Assembly: GCF_900112615.1 (NCBI RefSeq)
Contig: NZ_FOMK01000001.1
Location: forward strand, 1,860,001-1,924,000
Direction of reading: 5' to 3'
Origin: Chitinophaga sp. CF118
Lineage (GTDB): Bacteria; Bacteroidota; Bacteroidia; Chitinophagales; Chitinophagaceae
Length of the DNA: 64,000 nt
Shown piece by piece: positions 44,328 through 52,838 of this stretch. Positions within the stretch are counted from its first letter, which is position 1, and every line of letters starts with the position of its first letter. A program made the position numbers and the translations under genes. A model generated the notes under the pieces. It was not told the origin of the DNA and made no database searches. It was given only the letters and a program-made list of their open reading frames with translations.

Positions 44328-44882
44328 TTATTGAGTCGTAGTACTATCCCTGATAATGAAGGGACCACTTGGATGCAGGATGGTATAGTTACTGAAATCC
44401 TGGTTGGATTCCAGACCGGTGCCATACAATGTGTCTGTTACCGTACTGATCCTTACTGCTTTATTAGAATAGAAGATTTCTTTCTTGGAATCCCAGTTCA
44501 GCTCTTCACAATCCAGCCGTTCTCCCTTTTTATTGATCACTACCACATGATCACGCAGATAGATGTTAGCATCATTCTCAAAGTATTTACCATAACGGGC
44601 GGTCAATGTACTTTCTACCTGCAGCGTATCATTGAAAAACAACACTTTTAACCCTTTATTAAACTCCACATATACAGGAGGTTGCATGTGTCTGAGCATC
44701 AGGGGAGCCGTCAGTTTGGCCTTTACCTTGCCCAGCTGGCTGTAAATAGATTCTATATCTTTTCCTTCTTCTACTGCTGCAGCCTGTTTATCCATCTTCA
44801 GGATGGCCTCCATATCATTTTCACAGGAAACGAATGCTAACAGGGAAAAGGCGAACGCTAAACGCGCTATTATCTTGTTCAT
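44328..44882 (-). CDS. lptC: LPS export protein LptC
   Basis: A 184-residue protein of the LptC family, which links the inner-membrane LptBFG transporter to LptA for lipopolysaccharide export. The N-terminus is a lipoprotein-type signal (FAFSLLAFVSCEND, Cys at residue 20), which replaces the membrane helix of E. coli LptC in Bacteroidota. The body has the typical strand pattern: LMLRHMQPPVYVEFNKGLKVLFF, DTLQVESTLTARYGKYFEND, NIYLRDHVVVINKKGERLDCEELNWD and KKEIFYSNKAVRI. A perfect minus-strand -7 box lies 29 bp upstream. Terminated by the hairpin at 44271-44304. Confidence 0.9.
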   Translation of the reverse strand: MNKIIARLAFAFSLLAFVSCENDMEAILKMDKQAAAVEEGKDIESIYSQLGKVKAKLTAPLMLRHMQPPVYVEFNKGLKVLFFNDTLQVESTLTARYGKYFENDANIYLRDHVVVINKKGERLDCEELNWDSKKEIFYSNKAVRISTVTDTLYGTGLESNQDFSNYTILHPSGPFIIRDSTTTQ

Positions 44883-44910
44883 ATTTATCTTATACAGTCA
44901 TTTCAGGGCC

Positions 44911-44918
44911 CAAATTTA
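44911..44918 (-). promoter_or_regulatory. -7 promoter box for lptC
   Basis: TAAATTTG on the minus strand, a perfect TAnnTTTG box, 29 bp before the lptC ATG. Confidence 0.5.
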
Positions 44919-44946
44919 TGTAATCCCTGTAAAAAACAAGCCTTCC

Positions 44947-45582
44947 TTACAGATCACCGGCACTCAGGTTACGGAAATGCCCATTCAGCTTTACCCTGTC
45001 TTTTAGTTTTTCCATCTCAGCCATTAAAGGCAAGACCTTTAACAGATGACGCTTCAGATACTCCAACCGCTGCAATTCCTGGAACAGGTGCAGTACTTCG
45101 TACTCCTCCTCCAGGGAAAGCCCCGCATGATGTGCCAGATCGTAAGCGCTTAGCTCTTCATCAGGTTTCTTAAACCCTTTATTTACCTGTAACAAATGAT
45201 GCAGTTCCCTTAAAGCATGCAATACCTGCGACTGAAGCCGTCCATTACTGCTGAACTGGTTATCAGGATAACTTACAATAGCACCTGAGTATAGTTTATC
45301 TGGTACATTTCCGATGATCTCCAGGATCCTGAATACCCTGGCTCCACGGGTAACTACATCCAGTTCTCCGCTTTCGTATTCTTTCTGTACATTTACCACT
45401 TCTACCAGCGTGCCATACTCTGCTACTTTTCTATCTATCACGGCAGGTATTCCAAAGGGTTTGTTTTCTTTTATACAATCCCTGATCAATTGCTTATATC
45501 GTGGCTCAAAAATATGCAGGTTCAGCTGTTCCTGTGGATAAACAACAATACCTAAAGGAAATATGGGAATAAAATTGGTCAT
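44947..45582 (-). CDS. Lon N-terminal (substrate-binding) domain protein
   Basis: A 211-residue protein made only of the Lon N-terminal domain; the AAA and protease parts of Lon are absent, as is usual for this stand-alone family. Blocks are IPIFPLGIVVYPQEQLNLHIFEPRYKQLIRDC (residues 4-35), GTLVEVVNVQKEYESGELDVVTRGARVFRI and a C-terminal helical part YLKRHLLKVLPLMAEMEKLKDRV. The role is unknown; it may bind unfolded proteins without degrading them. It ends 64 bp upstream of the lptC start, and the lptC promoter box lies in that gap. Confidence 0.88.
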   Translation of the reverse strand: MTNFIPIFPLGIVVYPQEQLNLHIFEPRYKQLIRDCIKENKPFGIPAVIDRKVAEYGTLVEVVNVQKEYESGELDVVTRGARVFRILEIIGNVPDKLYSGAIVSYPDNQFSSNGRLQSQVLHALRELHHLLQVNKGFKKPDEELSAYDLAHHAGLSLEEEYEVLHLFQELQRLEYLKRHLLKVLPLMAEMEKLKDRVKLNGHFRNLSAGDL

Positions 45583-45637
45583 ACCTTCCTAAATTATAGA
45601 ATAAGTTGTAATGAACGAAATATATATGGATGTTATC

Positions 45638-45645
45638 TATATTTG
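45638..45645 (+). promoter_or_regulatory. -7 promoter box for the glycosyltransferase operon
   Basis: TATATTTG is a perfect TAnnTTTG box, 60 bp before the ATG at 45705. Confidence 0.45.
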
Positions 45646-45704
45646 CGGCATTTAATTAATTGCTGTTGCATTACCTGCCAATCAGGTGCCAAAATTCAAG
45701 CCTT

Positions 45705-46754
45705 ATGCATCAATTACTGCTGGACTGTGAAAAAATGAGGTATAGCCATACTGGGCTATTTGAATTTTGCAAACATCTGGGAAATGCCCTTATTCGCAAC
45801 AAAGCAACAAATGAAGAAATAACTTTTTATCTACCTTCCCAACTTTCAGGATTCTTTGGCAAAAAGGAACAATACCTGGTTAACAGGCCTTTTCATAAGT
45901 TATGGATTCCTCCGCAGAAAAAGATAGATATCTGGCACACAACTTTTCAAACCTCAGGGTACATGCCCTTAGGGAGAAATATGAAACAGGTGCTGACTAT
46001 TCATGACCTGAACCTGCTTCATGAAAAGAAATCTCCTAAAAAAGAAGAACGATACTTAAAAAAGATCCAGCGAAATATTGACAAAGCAGATCATATCGTA
46101 ACCATTTCCCGCTTTACAATGGAAGATGTAAAACGACATCTTGACCTGAAGGATAAACCGACCAGTGTAGTAATGAACGGAAACAGCCTCGAAGCCTATC
46201 CCGAATTTGATAACCCGGTTTATCGTCCGGCAAAACCATTCCTGTTCGCCATTGGTAGTATAAATGAAAAAAAGAACTTTCATGTGCTCCCCTCCCTGCT
46301 CGTAAATAATGATTACGAGCTGATCATTGCAGGACCAGTTTTTGATGAAAATTATAAACAGAAGATCTTAACTGATGCACGGGCGCATGGTGTTCAGGAC
46401 AGGGTTAAAATACTGGGAAGTATTAATGATACCGATAAATACTGGTACTTTGTTAACTGCCTCGGGTTTCTGTTTCCTTCCCTGGCAGAAGGCTTTGGGT
46501 TGCCTGTAGCAGAAGCAATGTCTCTCGGCAAACCAGTTTTCATTTCAGATAAGACCAGCCTCCCGGAAATAGGAGGAACGTATGCTTATTACTTTCATAA
46601 TTTTGAACCAACTACAATGCAAAAGGTATTTATTGATGGCCTTCATCATTATCAGGTCAATAACATGGCAAATGCAATTAAAGCCCATTCTGATACATTA
46701 ACATTCGATAAAACGGCACAGGGATACTTACAGGTTTATCGCAGTCTGTATTAA
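45705..46754 (+). CDS. GT4-type glycosyltransferase, first of a tandem pair
   Basis: A 349-residue GT-B fold glycosyltransferase. The N-terminal half has [17 protein letters not shown] near residue 105; the C-terminal half, group 1 type, has [16 protein letters not shown] near 185, [11 protein letters not shown] and [36 protein letters not shown] near 260 with the EGFGLP donor-binding motif. I chose the ATG at 45705 ([17 protein letters not shown]), which lines up with the start of the next gene's protein. The acceptor is unknown; LPS core or O-chain synthesis is likely from the neighbours. It is followed after 26 bp by a close paralogue. Confidence 0.88.
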   Translation: MHQLLLDCEKMRYSHTGLFEFCKHLGNALIRNKATNEEITFYLPSQLSGFFGKKEQYLVNRPFHKLWIPPQKKIDIWHTTFQTSGYMPLGRNMKQVLTIHDLNLLHEKKSPKKEERYLKKIQRNIDKADHIVTISRFTMEDVKRHLDLKDKPTSVVMNGNSLEAYPEFDNPVYRPAKPFLFAIGSINEKKNFHVLPSLLVNNDYELIIAGPVFDENYKQKILTDARAHGVQDRVKILGSINDTDKYWYFVNCLGFLFPSLAEGFGLPVAEAMSLGKPVFISDKTSLPEIGGTYAYYFHNFEPTTMQKVFIDGLHHYQVNNMANAIKAHSDTLTFDKTAQGYLQVYRSLY

Positions 46755-46780
46755 ATTCAATTAATTATATCAGTTTCACG

Positions 46781-47824
46781 ATGCATCTAATTGGTTTAGA
46801 TTTTGAAAAGCTGAAATATCAGCACAACGGCCTTTACACATTCTGTCTGCAGCTTGGACACCGGCTTCTGCAACACACACGGGAAGATGAAAAGCTGTTA
46901 TACTATCTGCCACAGAAATTCAACGAATTTACCGGCGACTTTAAAAAAGTACCTTACAAATGGTATCATCGTTACCTGTTCAATCCACCACAGATGGACG
47001 TATGGCATGCCGTACACCAGACAGGTAACGTTTGGCCACGTAACAAAGCAAAGAAAACAATACTGACCATCCACGATCTTAACTTCCTCTTTGACGATCG
47101 CAAGGGCACCGCTGAGAAAAACAGATTGCTGAAAGAGCTACAAAAACAGGTAGATGAAACGGATTGTGTGGTAGCTATTTCCAAGTTTACATTACAAACC
47201 ATTCGTGAACATATCCAGGTACCGGACAATAAATGCAGGATCATTTATCAGGGATCAGAAGTAAAAGAATTTCCTGGTTTTGATGCTCCAGCTTACAGAC
47301 CAGCAAAACCGTTCCTGTTCTCTATCGGCATGATCCTTTCCAAAAAGAATTTCCATGTGTTGCCGGCATTATTACAACACAACGACTATGAACTGATCAT
47401 TGCAGGAAAACCACAGGGAGATTATATCAAAAAAATAGAAGAGGAAGCTGATGCAGCAGGAGTACGTGCCCGTGTTAAACTGTTAGGCACTATCCCGGAC
47501 GAAGAGAAATACTGGTATTACAAAAATTGTAAAGCCTTCATGTTCCCTTCAATAGCAGAAGGTTTTGGTGCTCCTGTAGTAGAAGCGATGCACTTTGGAA
47601 AACCGGTATTCTTATCAGATAAAACCAGCTTGCCGGAGATAGGAGGAGATGCGGCTTATTACTTCCGCAACTTTGATAAAGCGTATATGCAAAAGACGTT
47701 TGAGGATGGAATCAAACACTTTGAACAACACAACCCGGTAGCCGCTGTACAGCAACATGCAAAATTATTTAGCTGGGATACTAACGCGAAGGAATATCTG
47801 AAATTATACAGAACAATGTATTAA
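46781..47824 (+). CDS. GT4-type glycosyltransferase, second of a tandem pair
   Basis: A 347-residue protein that aligns with the preceding enzyme along its whole length: MHLIGLDFEKLKYQHNGLYTF against the same opening, [40 protein letters not shown] and [35 protein letters not shown]. The differences are spread across the protein, so this is an old tandem duplication with separate sugar or acceptor choice, not a recent copy. It ends 8 bp before the next glycosyltransferase gene, so the three are one operon. Confidence 0.88.
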   Translation: MHLIGLDFEKLKYQHNGLYTFCLQLGHRLLQHTREDEKLLYYLPQKFNEFTGDFKKVPYKWYHRYLFNPPQMDVWHAVHQTGNVWPRNKAKKTILTIHDLNFLFDDRKGTAEKNRLLKELQKQVDETDCVVAISKFTLQTIREHIQVPDNKCRIIYQGSEVKEFPGFDAPAYRPAKPFLFSIGMILSKKNFHVLPALLQHNDYELIIAGKPQGDYIKKIEEEADAAGVRARVKLLGTIPDEEKYWYYKNCKAFMFPSIAEGFGAPVVEAMHFGKPVFLSDKTSLPEIGGDAAYYFRNFDKAYMQKTFEDGIKHFEQHNPVAAVQQHAKLFSWDTNAKEYLKLYRTMY

Positions 47825-47832
47825 TAACACCT

Positions 47833-48744
47833 ATGTCTGAACTACAAACAACACCGCTTGTATCCATCGTAATGGGAACCTACAACGGAACAAAATATCT
47901 GAAAGAACAACTGGACTCATTAATTCAGCAAACATATCCTAATATAGAGATCATTGCAGTAGATGATTGTAGTAAAGACGATACTATTGAAATACTAAAG
48001 CAATATTCTCTTCAACATAATAATATCCGCATATTTCAGAATACTTCAAATCTGGGTTTTGTTAAGAATTTTGAAAAAGGAGCTTCTCTGGCCACCGGAG
48101 CATATATCTCCTTTTGTGATCAGGATGATGTATGGGCGCCAGAAAAGACGACAGTATTAATGAATGCGATAGAAGATCATCCTATGATTTATTGTGATTC
48201 AGCATTGGTAGATCAGGATCTTCAGCCATTATGGAATCATTCCGATCTTAAAAAACTGGCTTCATTTGATAATTGCCTGTATTTCGCAACTGATAATTGT
48301 GTGGGAGGACATGCATTGATCATTAAAAAAGAAATCGCTCTGGCTGCAATGCCTTATCCTATAGAAATGGCGCACGATCTCTGGCTTGCATTTTTCACTA
48401 CTTTTTATGGTAGTATCAAATATTATGATGTCCCTTTTGTTAAGTGGAGACAACATGGAAATAACTTTACTTCTTTAAAAACAAATAAGAAATCAAAACT
48501 GGAAGAAACGAGAAAGAGATTCCTTTTATTTCGTGACGCTTGTCCTCCGGCGTTCAGTAAAGAAAAAAAGGTGTTCGATCAATTGTATAGAAGCTATGAG
48601 AGCTATTCACCCGGGAATAACTTTTTGCGGATGTTCTTATTTTTTAAATACCAGAATTATCTGCTGGCTATGAAAAAGAGAAATTCCTACAGGAAGTTTT
48701 TGTTCTGTTTAAAGATGTTTTTTAAAATGCGGAATCATGTATAA
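47833..48744 (+). CDS. GT2-family glycosyltransferase
   Basis: A 303-residue GT-A enzyme. The N-terminal domain reads PLVSIVMGTYNGTKYLKEQLDSLIQQTYPNIEIIAVDDCSKDDT (residues 7-50), and the metal-binding DxD-type block is SFCDQDDVWAPEK near residue 95. Typical of rhamnosyl- or galactosyl-type transferases of the cell surface. Its C-terminal part is basic and helical (FLRMFLFFKYQNYLLAMKKR), perhaps for membrane contact. It is the last gene of the operon with the two GT4 genes. Only 5 bp separate its stop from the stop of the convergent GT2 gene. Confidence 0.88.
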   Translation: MSELQTTPLVSIVMGTYNGTKYLKEQLDSLIQQTYPNIEIIAVDDCSKDDTIEILKQYSLQHNNIRIFQNTSNLGFVKNFEKGASLATGAYISFCDQDDVWAPEKTTVLMNAIEDHPMIYCDSALVDQDLQPLWNHSDLKKLASFDNCLYFATDNCVGGHALIIKKEIALAAMPYPIEMAHDLWLAFFTTFYGSIKYYDVPFVKWRQHGNNFTSLKTNKKSKLEETRKRFLLFRDACPPAFSKEKKVFDQLYRSYESYSPGNNFLRMFLFFKYQNYLLAMKKRNSYRKFLFCLKMFFKMRNHV

Positions 48745-48749
48745 GATTA

Positions 48750-49625
48750 CTATCTGATGATCTTATAATTTCTGTAATCAAATAACCGCTTTCCTGTTTT
48801 CTTTTCTACCCAGTACAACAAACGGTCTTTAAAGGAAAATTTTTTCCGGCTGATATCATGTTCAAATTTCCAGTTCTTCTCATTAATGCGGGGCTGCATC
48901 GTTGCCGGATGTGTACCTGTAAAGGGCGCAAGGGAATCAACTACACCGTAATCAAATTGCTCAATTGCTACACGTTTCTTCATACGCTCCTCATCGCGGC
49001 CATGATATAGCTGGAATGAATTATTCAGTTTTCGGGCCTGTGCCTCCGGATCTTTCACCCATCCATAATGATAAATATCAGCAGGTATTGCTTTTACATG
49101 TAACTTTTCACCTTGCTTTCGAAAGCCCTGTGCATCACGGTAAGAAGAAATCTTTTTATCATTGCGGATTACACGGATCTCATTTTTATACCACGTGCGG
49201 GAATCACCTATGTAATCATAACTGCCAAAGAAATGTGTGTAGTTAAAGAGTAATCCTTCCACTTCAGGACGATCCTTATATTGCTGCATGGCACCTCTGA
49301 TAGTATCGTAATCCTTTTCATGTACCACTTCATCTGCCTGGATATAAAAAGCCCAGTCAGCATCCGCACTTACATGTGCAAACGCTTTGTCAGTTTCTAC
49401 TGCCAGGATACGCCCGCCTTCCTTCAGAGAATCATCCCATACAGAATGTGTGATTTTTATTTTAGGAGATTGGATAGACTGAATAAGTGCCAGCGTATCA
49501 TCGTCAGAATTTCCTACACTCACAATCACTTCGTCGCATAAAGGAAGAATAGAGTTGATAGCTGCCACAACAGGATAATCGTACTTTACTGCATTCCTGA
49601 CAAAAGTAAAACCGGATACTTTCAT
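48750..49625 (-). CDS. GT2-family glycosyltransferase, convergent
   Basis: A 291-residue GT-A enzyme of a different GT2 branch. The N-terminus MKVSGFTFVRNAVKYDYPVVAAINSILPLCDEVIVSVG and the block WAFYIQADEVVHEKD (with the QADE metal-region equivalent of DxD near residue 110) are typical of Bacteroidota proteins placed near LPS loci. I chose the ATG at 49625 because the longer frame to 49661 adds a tail without similarity. The C-terminal end KKTGKRLFDYRNYKIIR is basic. It is transcribed toward the operon of three glycosyltransferases and is 65 bp from meaB in the divergent direction. Confidence 0.85.
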   Translation of the reverse strand: MKVSGFTFVRNAVKYDYPVVAAINSILPLCDEVIVSVGNSDDDTLALIQSIQSPKIKITHSVWDDSLKEGGRILAVETDKAFAHVSADADWAFYIQADEVVHEKDYDTIRGAMQQYKDRPEVEGLLFNYTHFFGSYDYIGDSRTWYKNEIRVIRNDKKISSYRDAQGFRKQGEKLHVKAIPADIYHYGWVKDPEAQARKLNNSFQLYHGRDEERMKKRVAIEQFDYGVVDSLAPFTGTHPATMQPRINEKNWKFEHDISRKKFSFKDRLLYWVEKKTGKRLFDYRNYKIIR

Positions 49626-49690
49626 ATAAAAGATATATTCGTTACGAAGATAGAAAATCAATTGATCATTCGTAATTCGTAATTTCGGTT

Positions 49691-50590
49691 ATGCATTTTT
49701 CCCTTCTGCCCTTATTGTTGAATGGTGACATAAAAGCTCTGGCACGTTGTATTTCCCTCATAGAAAATGAGGCTACAAACTATGAGCAATTGCTGGAAAA
49801 ATTACCGGCAACCAGTCATACTCAGGTAATAGGGATTACCGGGCCTCCGGGTGCAGGCAAAAGCACACTTGTAAATGAGCTGATCCAGTTACTCCTTGAA
49901 CAGGGGAAGCGTATAGCCATCATTGCCATAGATCCCTCTTCACCATTCAATTACGGTGCCTTATTAGGCGACCGTATCCGTATGAGTCAGCACTTTAATA
50001 ATCCACAGGTATTTATCCGTTCTATGGCAAGCCGGGGAGCGTTAGGTGGACTTAGTCCCAAGATTATAGAAGTCAGCGATCTTATTAAAGCTGCTGGTTT
50101 TGATTACCTGTTTATAGAAACAGTGGGAGTGGGACAAAGTGAAGTGGAGGTAGCCGGTATAGCAGATACTACCATCGTAGTGGTAGTGCCAGAGGCTGGC
50201 GATGAGATCCAGACAATGAAAGCCGGACTGATGGAAATTGCTAACATCTTTGTGGTGAATAAAGCAGACCATTCCAATGCGGACGAATTTGTGAAAAACC
50301 TCCGGCTGCTGGCACATACCCGTCAGCGGGATAATTGGGAAATACCTGTAATAAAAACTGTAGCCACGCAACAGGAAGGATTGCCTAAACTCATCGATGC
50401 CATTTCTATGCATCAACAACAGATCACAAACAACATTGAGAGGCATGCACAACTGCTCACAGAAAAAACATATCAGCTTATTCAGCGCCGGCGTATGAAG
50501 AATATTAACAGGAAAACGCTGCAACTGGAAATTCAGCAACAACTTACCGCAGGAACTTTCAATTTATACCGGTTCGTCAATACTATTTAA
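49691..50590 (+). CDS. meaB: Methylmalonyl-CoA mutase-associated GTPase MeaB
   Basis: G3E-family GTPase that protects and reloads adenosylcobalamin in methylmalonyl-CoA mutase. Walker A is GPPGAGKST (from residue 51), Switch/Walker B blocks are FIETVGVGQSEVEVAGIADT near residue 140 with the GIADT base loop, and the guanine motif NKAD is at VVNKADHSNAD near 185. The C-terminal helical arm ends QLEIQQQLTAGTFNLYRF. The mutase genes are not in the window. Its last 8 bp overlap the end of the convergent ClC gene. A near-consensus -7 box (TAATTTCG) lies just upstream. Confidence 0.92.
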   Translation: MHFSLLPLLLNGDIKALARCISLIENEATNYEQLLEKLPATSHTQVIGITGPPGAGKSTLVNELIQLLLEQGKRIAIIAIDPSSPFNYGALLGDRIRMSQHFNNPQVFIRSMASRGALGGLSPKIIEVSDLIKAAGFDYLFIETVGVGQSEVEVAGIADTTIVVVVPEAGDEIQTMKAGLMEIANIFVVNKADHSNADEFVKNLRLLAHTRQRDNWEIPVIKTVATQQEGLPKLIDAISMHQQQITNNIERHAQLLTEKTYQLIQRRRMKNINRKTLQLEIQQQLTAGTFNLYRFVNTI

Positions 50591-51896
50591 TAGCCATTTC
50601 CCTGTTGATTCTCCTTTTGGATAACAGGAATGATACCAGGTAAGCTGCAGCACAGGCACATATCAATGGTAATAATGCATGCCGTTCATGTGTAGTTTCA
50701 AAGGCAAAGATGATAGCCGCCGGTAAAATCCTGAGGCCTCCTGCCAGCATAGCTGCCATTCCTATAAGTGCTGCTACGGAATAGTTCAGCGGTACGGTAG
50801 GCAAAATAAACTGCAGGATAAGCGTAATGAATAATCCGAAGGCTCCACCCATTAGCGCCAATGGGAGCATAGTTCCTCCGGGTGTCCCACTACCCAATGC
50901 TATAGACCAGGCGAAAAACTTTACGATGCCCACTATAAATAATAACTGCAATGTTACTCTACCCATTAGCAGGTCTTCGATATGCCAATAACCTGACCCC
51001 AGTATTTCGGGAGCAAAATAGCCTATCACACCAATAATAGCAGCCCCGATAAGTGGTCGCCACAGTTGCTGAACAGGTAGTTTGCCGAGAAGAAATGAGA
51101 TGCCGGACAAGAACCGGGAAACAAGTACCGAAACTATTCCTATTATCAGTCCGGTAATAGTATATCCCAGCAATGCCGTAGCGGTAGCAGCAGGTACTTC
51201 AGGCATAGTAAATGCTGGAGAGGTTCCCCTGTACAGATAGTGAAAAAAAGCGCCGGTGGCCGCTGCAAGAATCAGCGGAAAGATGCTTGCCAGTGTAAAC
51301 TCTACAAGTAATAATTCCAATGCCAGTACCAACGCGGCAATAGGGCTGCCAAATAAATAAGCGATGCCGGAAACAATCCCCGCTGCTGCCAGTATCCTTC
51401 TTTCAGGCTTAGTAGTATGCCACTTATATTGAGTGAAATTAGAGAATAAATAACTATTGGCAACAACCGCTCCTTCTACTCCCAAAGGCACACCGGTACC
51501 AATATAAATTGCGGAACATAATGGTTGTATCAGGTTACAAAGCCATTCCTTTCTCAACTTAGTGCTACAGTAACGAATCAGTAATGCTGCCAGCAATGCA
51601 CCTGCAACAGGTATCCCTATCACCCATGCGCCTAACTCATGATCAGCCAGATCCAGATTCAGTTCATCTGCAGAAAGTTTACCAAAATAAGATACTCTTG
51701 TGATCACGTTTATTATTAATAAGAGACACTGTGCAAGAACAGCTGCTATTGCCGCTGCCAGCAATGACAAACATAATACACGCGAAGTATTTAAACGGAC
51801 AACAGGTTCTTCCGTATAAGAGTCCTCTGATATGGTATTCACAGGATAGGCTACCGGGATGCTTCCACGGTTAAACGACTGATAAATGGCCTTCAT
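50583..51896 (-). CDS. ClC-family chloride channel/transporter, divergent
   Basis: A 437-residue integral membrane protein with about ten to twelve hydrophobic segments. The ClC pattern is visible in TGVPLGVEGAVVANSY near residue 140 (the GxEG glutamate of the gate), LAAAGIVSGIAYLFGSPIAALVLALELL near 185, and GSGTPGGTMLPLALMGGAFG near 345. The usual first GSGIP motif is not seen in the segment where it should be, so this is an atypical member. Function as Cl-/H+ exchanger or channel cannot be told. It overlaps the end of meaB by 8 bp. The divergent gap 51897-52282 toward DUF2024 holds one -7 box and nothing else recognised. Confidence 0.8.
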   Translation of the reverse strand: MKAIYQSFNRGSIPVAYPVNTISEDSYTEEPVVRLNTSRVLCLSLLAAAIAAVLAQCLLLIINVITRVSYFGKLSADELNLDLADHELGAWVIGIPVAGALLAALLIRYCSTKLRKEWLCNLIQPLCSAIYIGTGVPLGVEGAVVANSYLFSNFTQYKWHTTKPERRILAAAGIVSGIAYLFGSPIAALVLALELLLVEFTLASIFPLILAAATGAFFHYLYRGTSPAFTMPEVPAATATALLGYTITGLIIGIVSVLVSRFLSGISFLLGKLPVQQLWRPLIGAAIIGVIGYFAPEILGSGYWHIEDLLMGRVTLQLLFIVGIVKFFAWSIALGSGTPGGTMLPLALMGGAFGLFITLILQFILPTVPLNYSVAALIGMAAMLAGGLRILPAAIIFAFETTHERHALLPLICACAAAYLVSFLLSKRRINREMAIK

Positions 51897-52282
51897 TCGT
51901 TACTATTTGTAGTTAGTTCTCAATCTTGTTCTGCTACATTATTCACTTCATTACAGTAAAAATGCAATGTTATAAATCTATCAGTATCTTCCAAATCTCT
52001 GTATCGTGAATATTCTATAATTATCCAGTCGTATATGTTAATCGCAGGTTAAGTAAATAGGTTTTCATAGTTAAATTAGTTACAGTCGTAATTTGTTTGA
52101 TACTGGAAATTAATAAATTTAATCTTCATTTATCTATATAAATCTTAGAAATCTGCGCTCGCAAACAAGATGTTAAATATTTCCACGTTCTGGTGACATA
52201 CCTATATTTGCGAGTAAACCAACATATCGATTACCATAGGAATTCTTCACCATTATTCTATGGTTTATAAACCGGAATACCA
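51897..52282. other. 386-bp divergent promoter region
   Basis: AT-rich, with no gene. A plus-strand -7 box TATATTTG at 52203-52210 fits the DUF2024 gene with a 70-nt leader. On the minus strand no clear promoter for the ClC gene is seen. Confidence 0.45.
52203..52210 (+). promoter_or_regulatory. -7 promoter box for the DUF2024 gene
   Basis: TATATTTG is a perfect TAnnTTTG box; the ATG at 52283 lies 73 bp downstream, so the leader would be about 70 nt. Confidence 0.45.
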
Positions 52283-52549
52283 ATGATGGAAGTTGCAATT
52301 TTTGATACCTACGTAAAAATAAGGGCGGGCGGGTATATGCATTTTGACATCATCGTGTCTGCAGATACAAATTATGAACGGGTGCTCACCTTTGGCAATG
52401 ATTATCTCAAATCCAAATCATTAGATATGCAATCTGTATCCTCTAGGGATTGTCGTTTTTGCCATCTTCAGGAAGTAATTCCGGTATGGGAAAAAAACAT
52501 TCTTCAACAAGGATATCATATCTATGAAATGGAAGGATGCACCAGATAA
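52283..52549 (+). CDS. DUF2024 family small protein
   Basis: An 88-residue cytoplasmic protein that fits DUF2024: VAIFDTYVKIRAGGYMHFDIIVS at the start, a middle with FGNDYLKSKSLDM, then CRFCHLQEVIPVW near residue 57 and GYHIYEMEGCTR at the end. The conserved CxxCH and final Cys could form a metal or redox site. The function is unknown; homologues are short and widespread. The start is the ATG at 52283 or the next codon. It has its own -7 box and a strong terminator. Confidence 0.85.
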   Translation: MMEVAIFDTYVKIRAGGYMHFDIIVSADTNYERVLTFGNDYLKSKSLDMQSVSSRDCRFCHLQEVIPVWEKNILQQGYHIYEMEGCTR

Positions 52550-52591
52550 AAAAAGATGGCCCCGTTTAGAACGGGGCCATCTTTTTTTATC
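52546..52591. terminator. Bidirectional terminator between DUF2024 and the oxidase accessory genes
   Basis: A near-perfect palindrome with GC core ATGGCCCCGTT / AACGGGGCCAT, loop TAG, and A/T runs on both sides. It ends the DUF2024 gene on one strand and the SCO-DUF420-small protein unit on the other. Confidence 0.92.
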
Positions 52592-52604
52592 TGGATAAGC
52601 TATG

Positions 52605-52820
52605 TTATTTTAAAGACTCTCGCGTACTTCTCCACCAGCGAAATCCCAGAATGCCTATAATAAGCAGTGGGGTTAATGCCAGGTAAAGAATTCCATTATT
52701 CAACCCCTTTGCAGGTCCTTCTCCCAGTTGCTGTGCCGTTTTGGTACAAAGAGAACACTGAGCCATCGCCTGAAAGCTACAAAATAGCACTACCACCAAT
52801 ATCTGCAGGATCTTTTTCAT
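52605..52820 (-). CDS. Small membrane protein with CxxC after the signal peptide
   Basis: A 71-residue protein: an N-terminal hydrophobic segment (KKILQILVVVLFCSFQAMAQ), then CSLC at about residue 22-25 and TKTAQQLGEGPAKG, a second hydrophobic helix (ILYLALTPLLIIGILGF) and a short basic tail. So the CxxC loop faces the periplasm. It is the last gene downstream of SCO and DUF420, 18 bp away. A job in copper or thiol handling for oxidase assembly is inferred from this place and the cysteines, not shown by similarity. Short homologues from memory occur next to cox genes in other Bacteroidota. Confidence 0.7.
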   Translation of the reverse strand: MKKILQILVVVLFCSFQAMAQCSLCTKTAQQLGEGPAKGLNNGILYLALTPLLIIGILGFRWWRSTRESLK

Positions 52821-52838
52821 ACTATAAAGTTAAGCACA

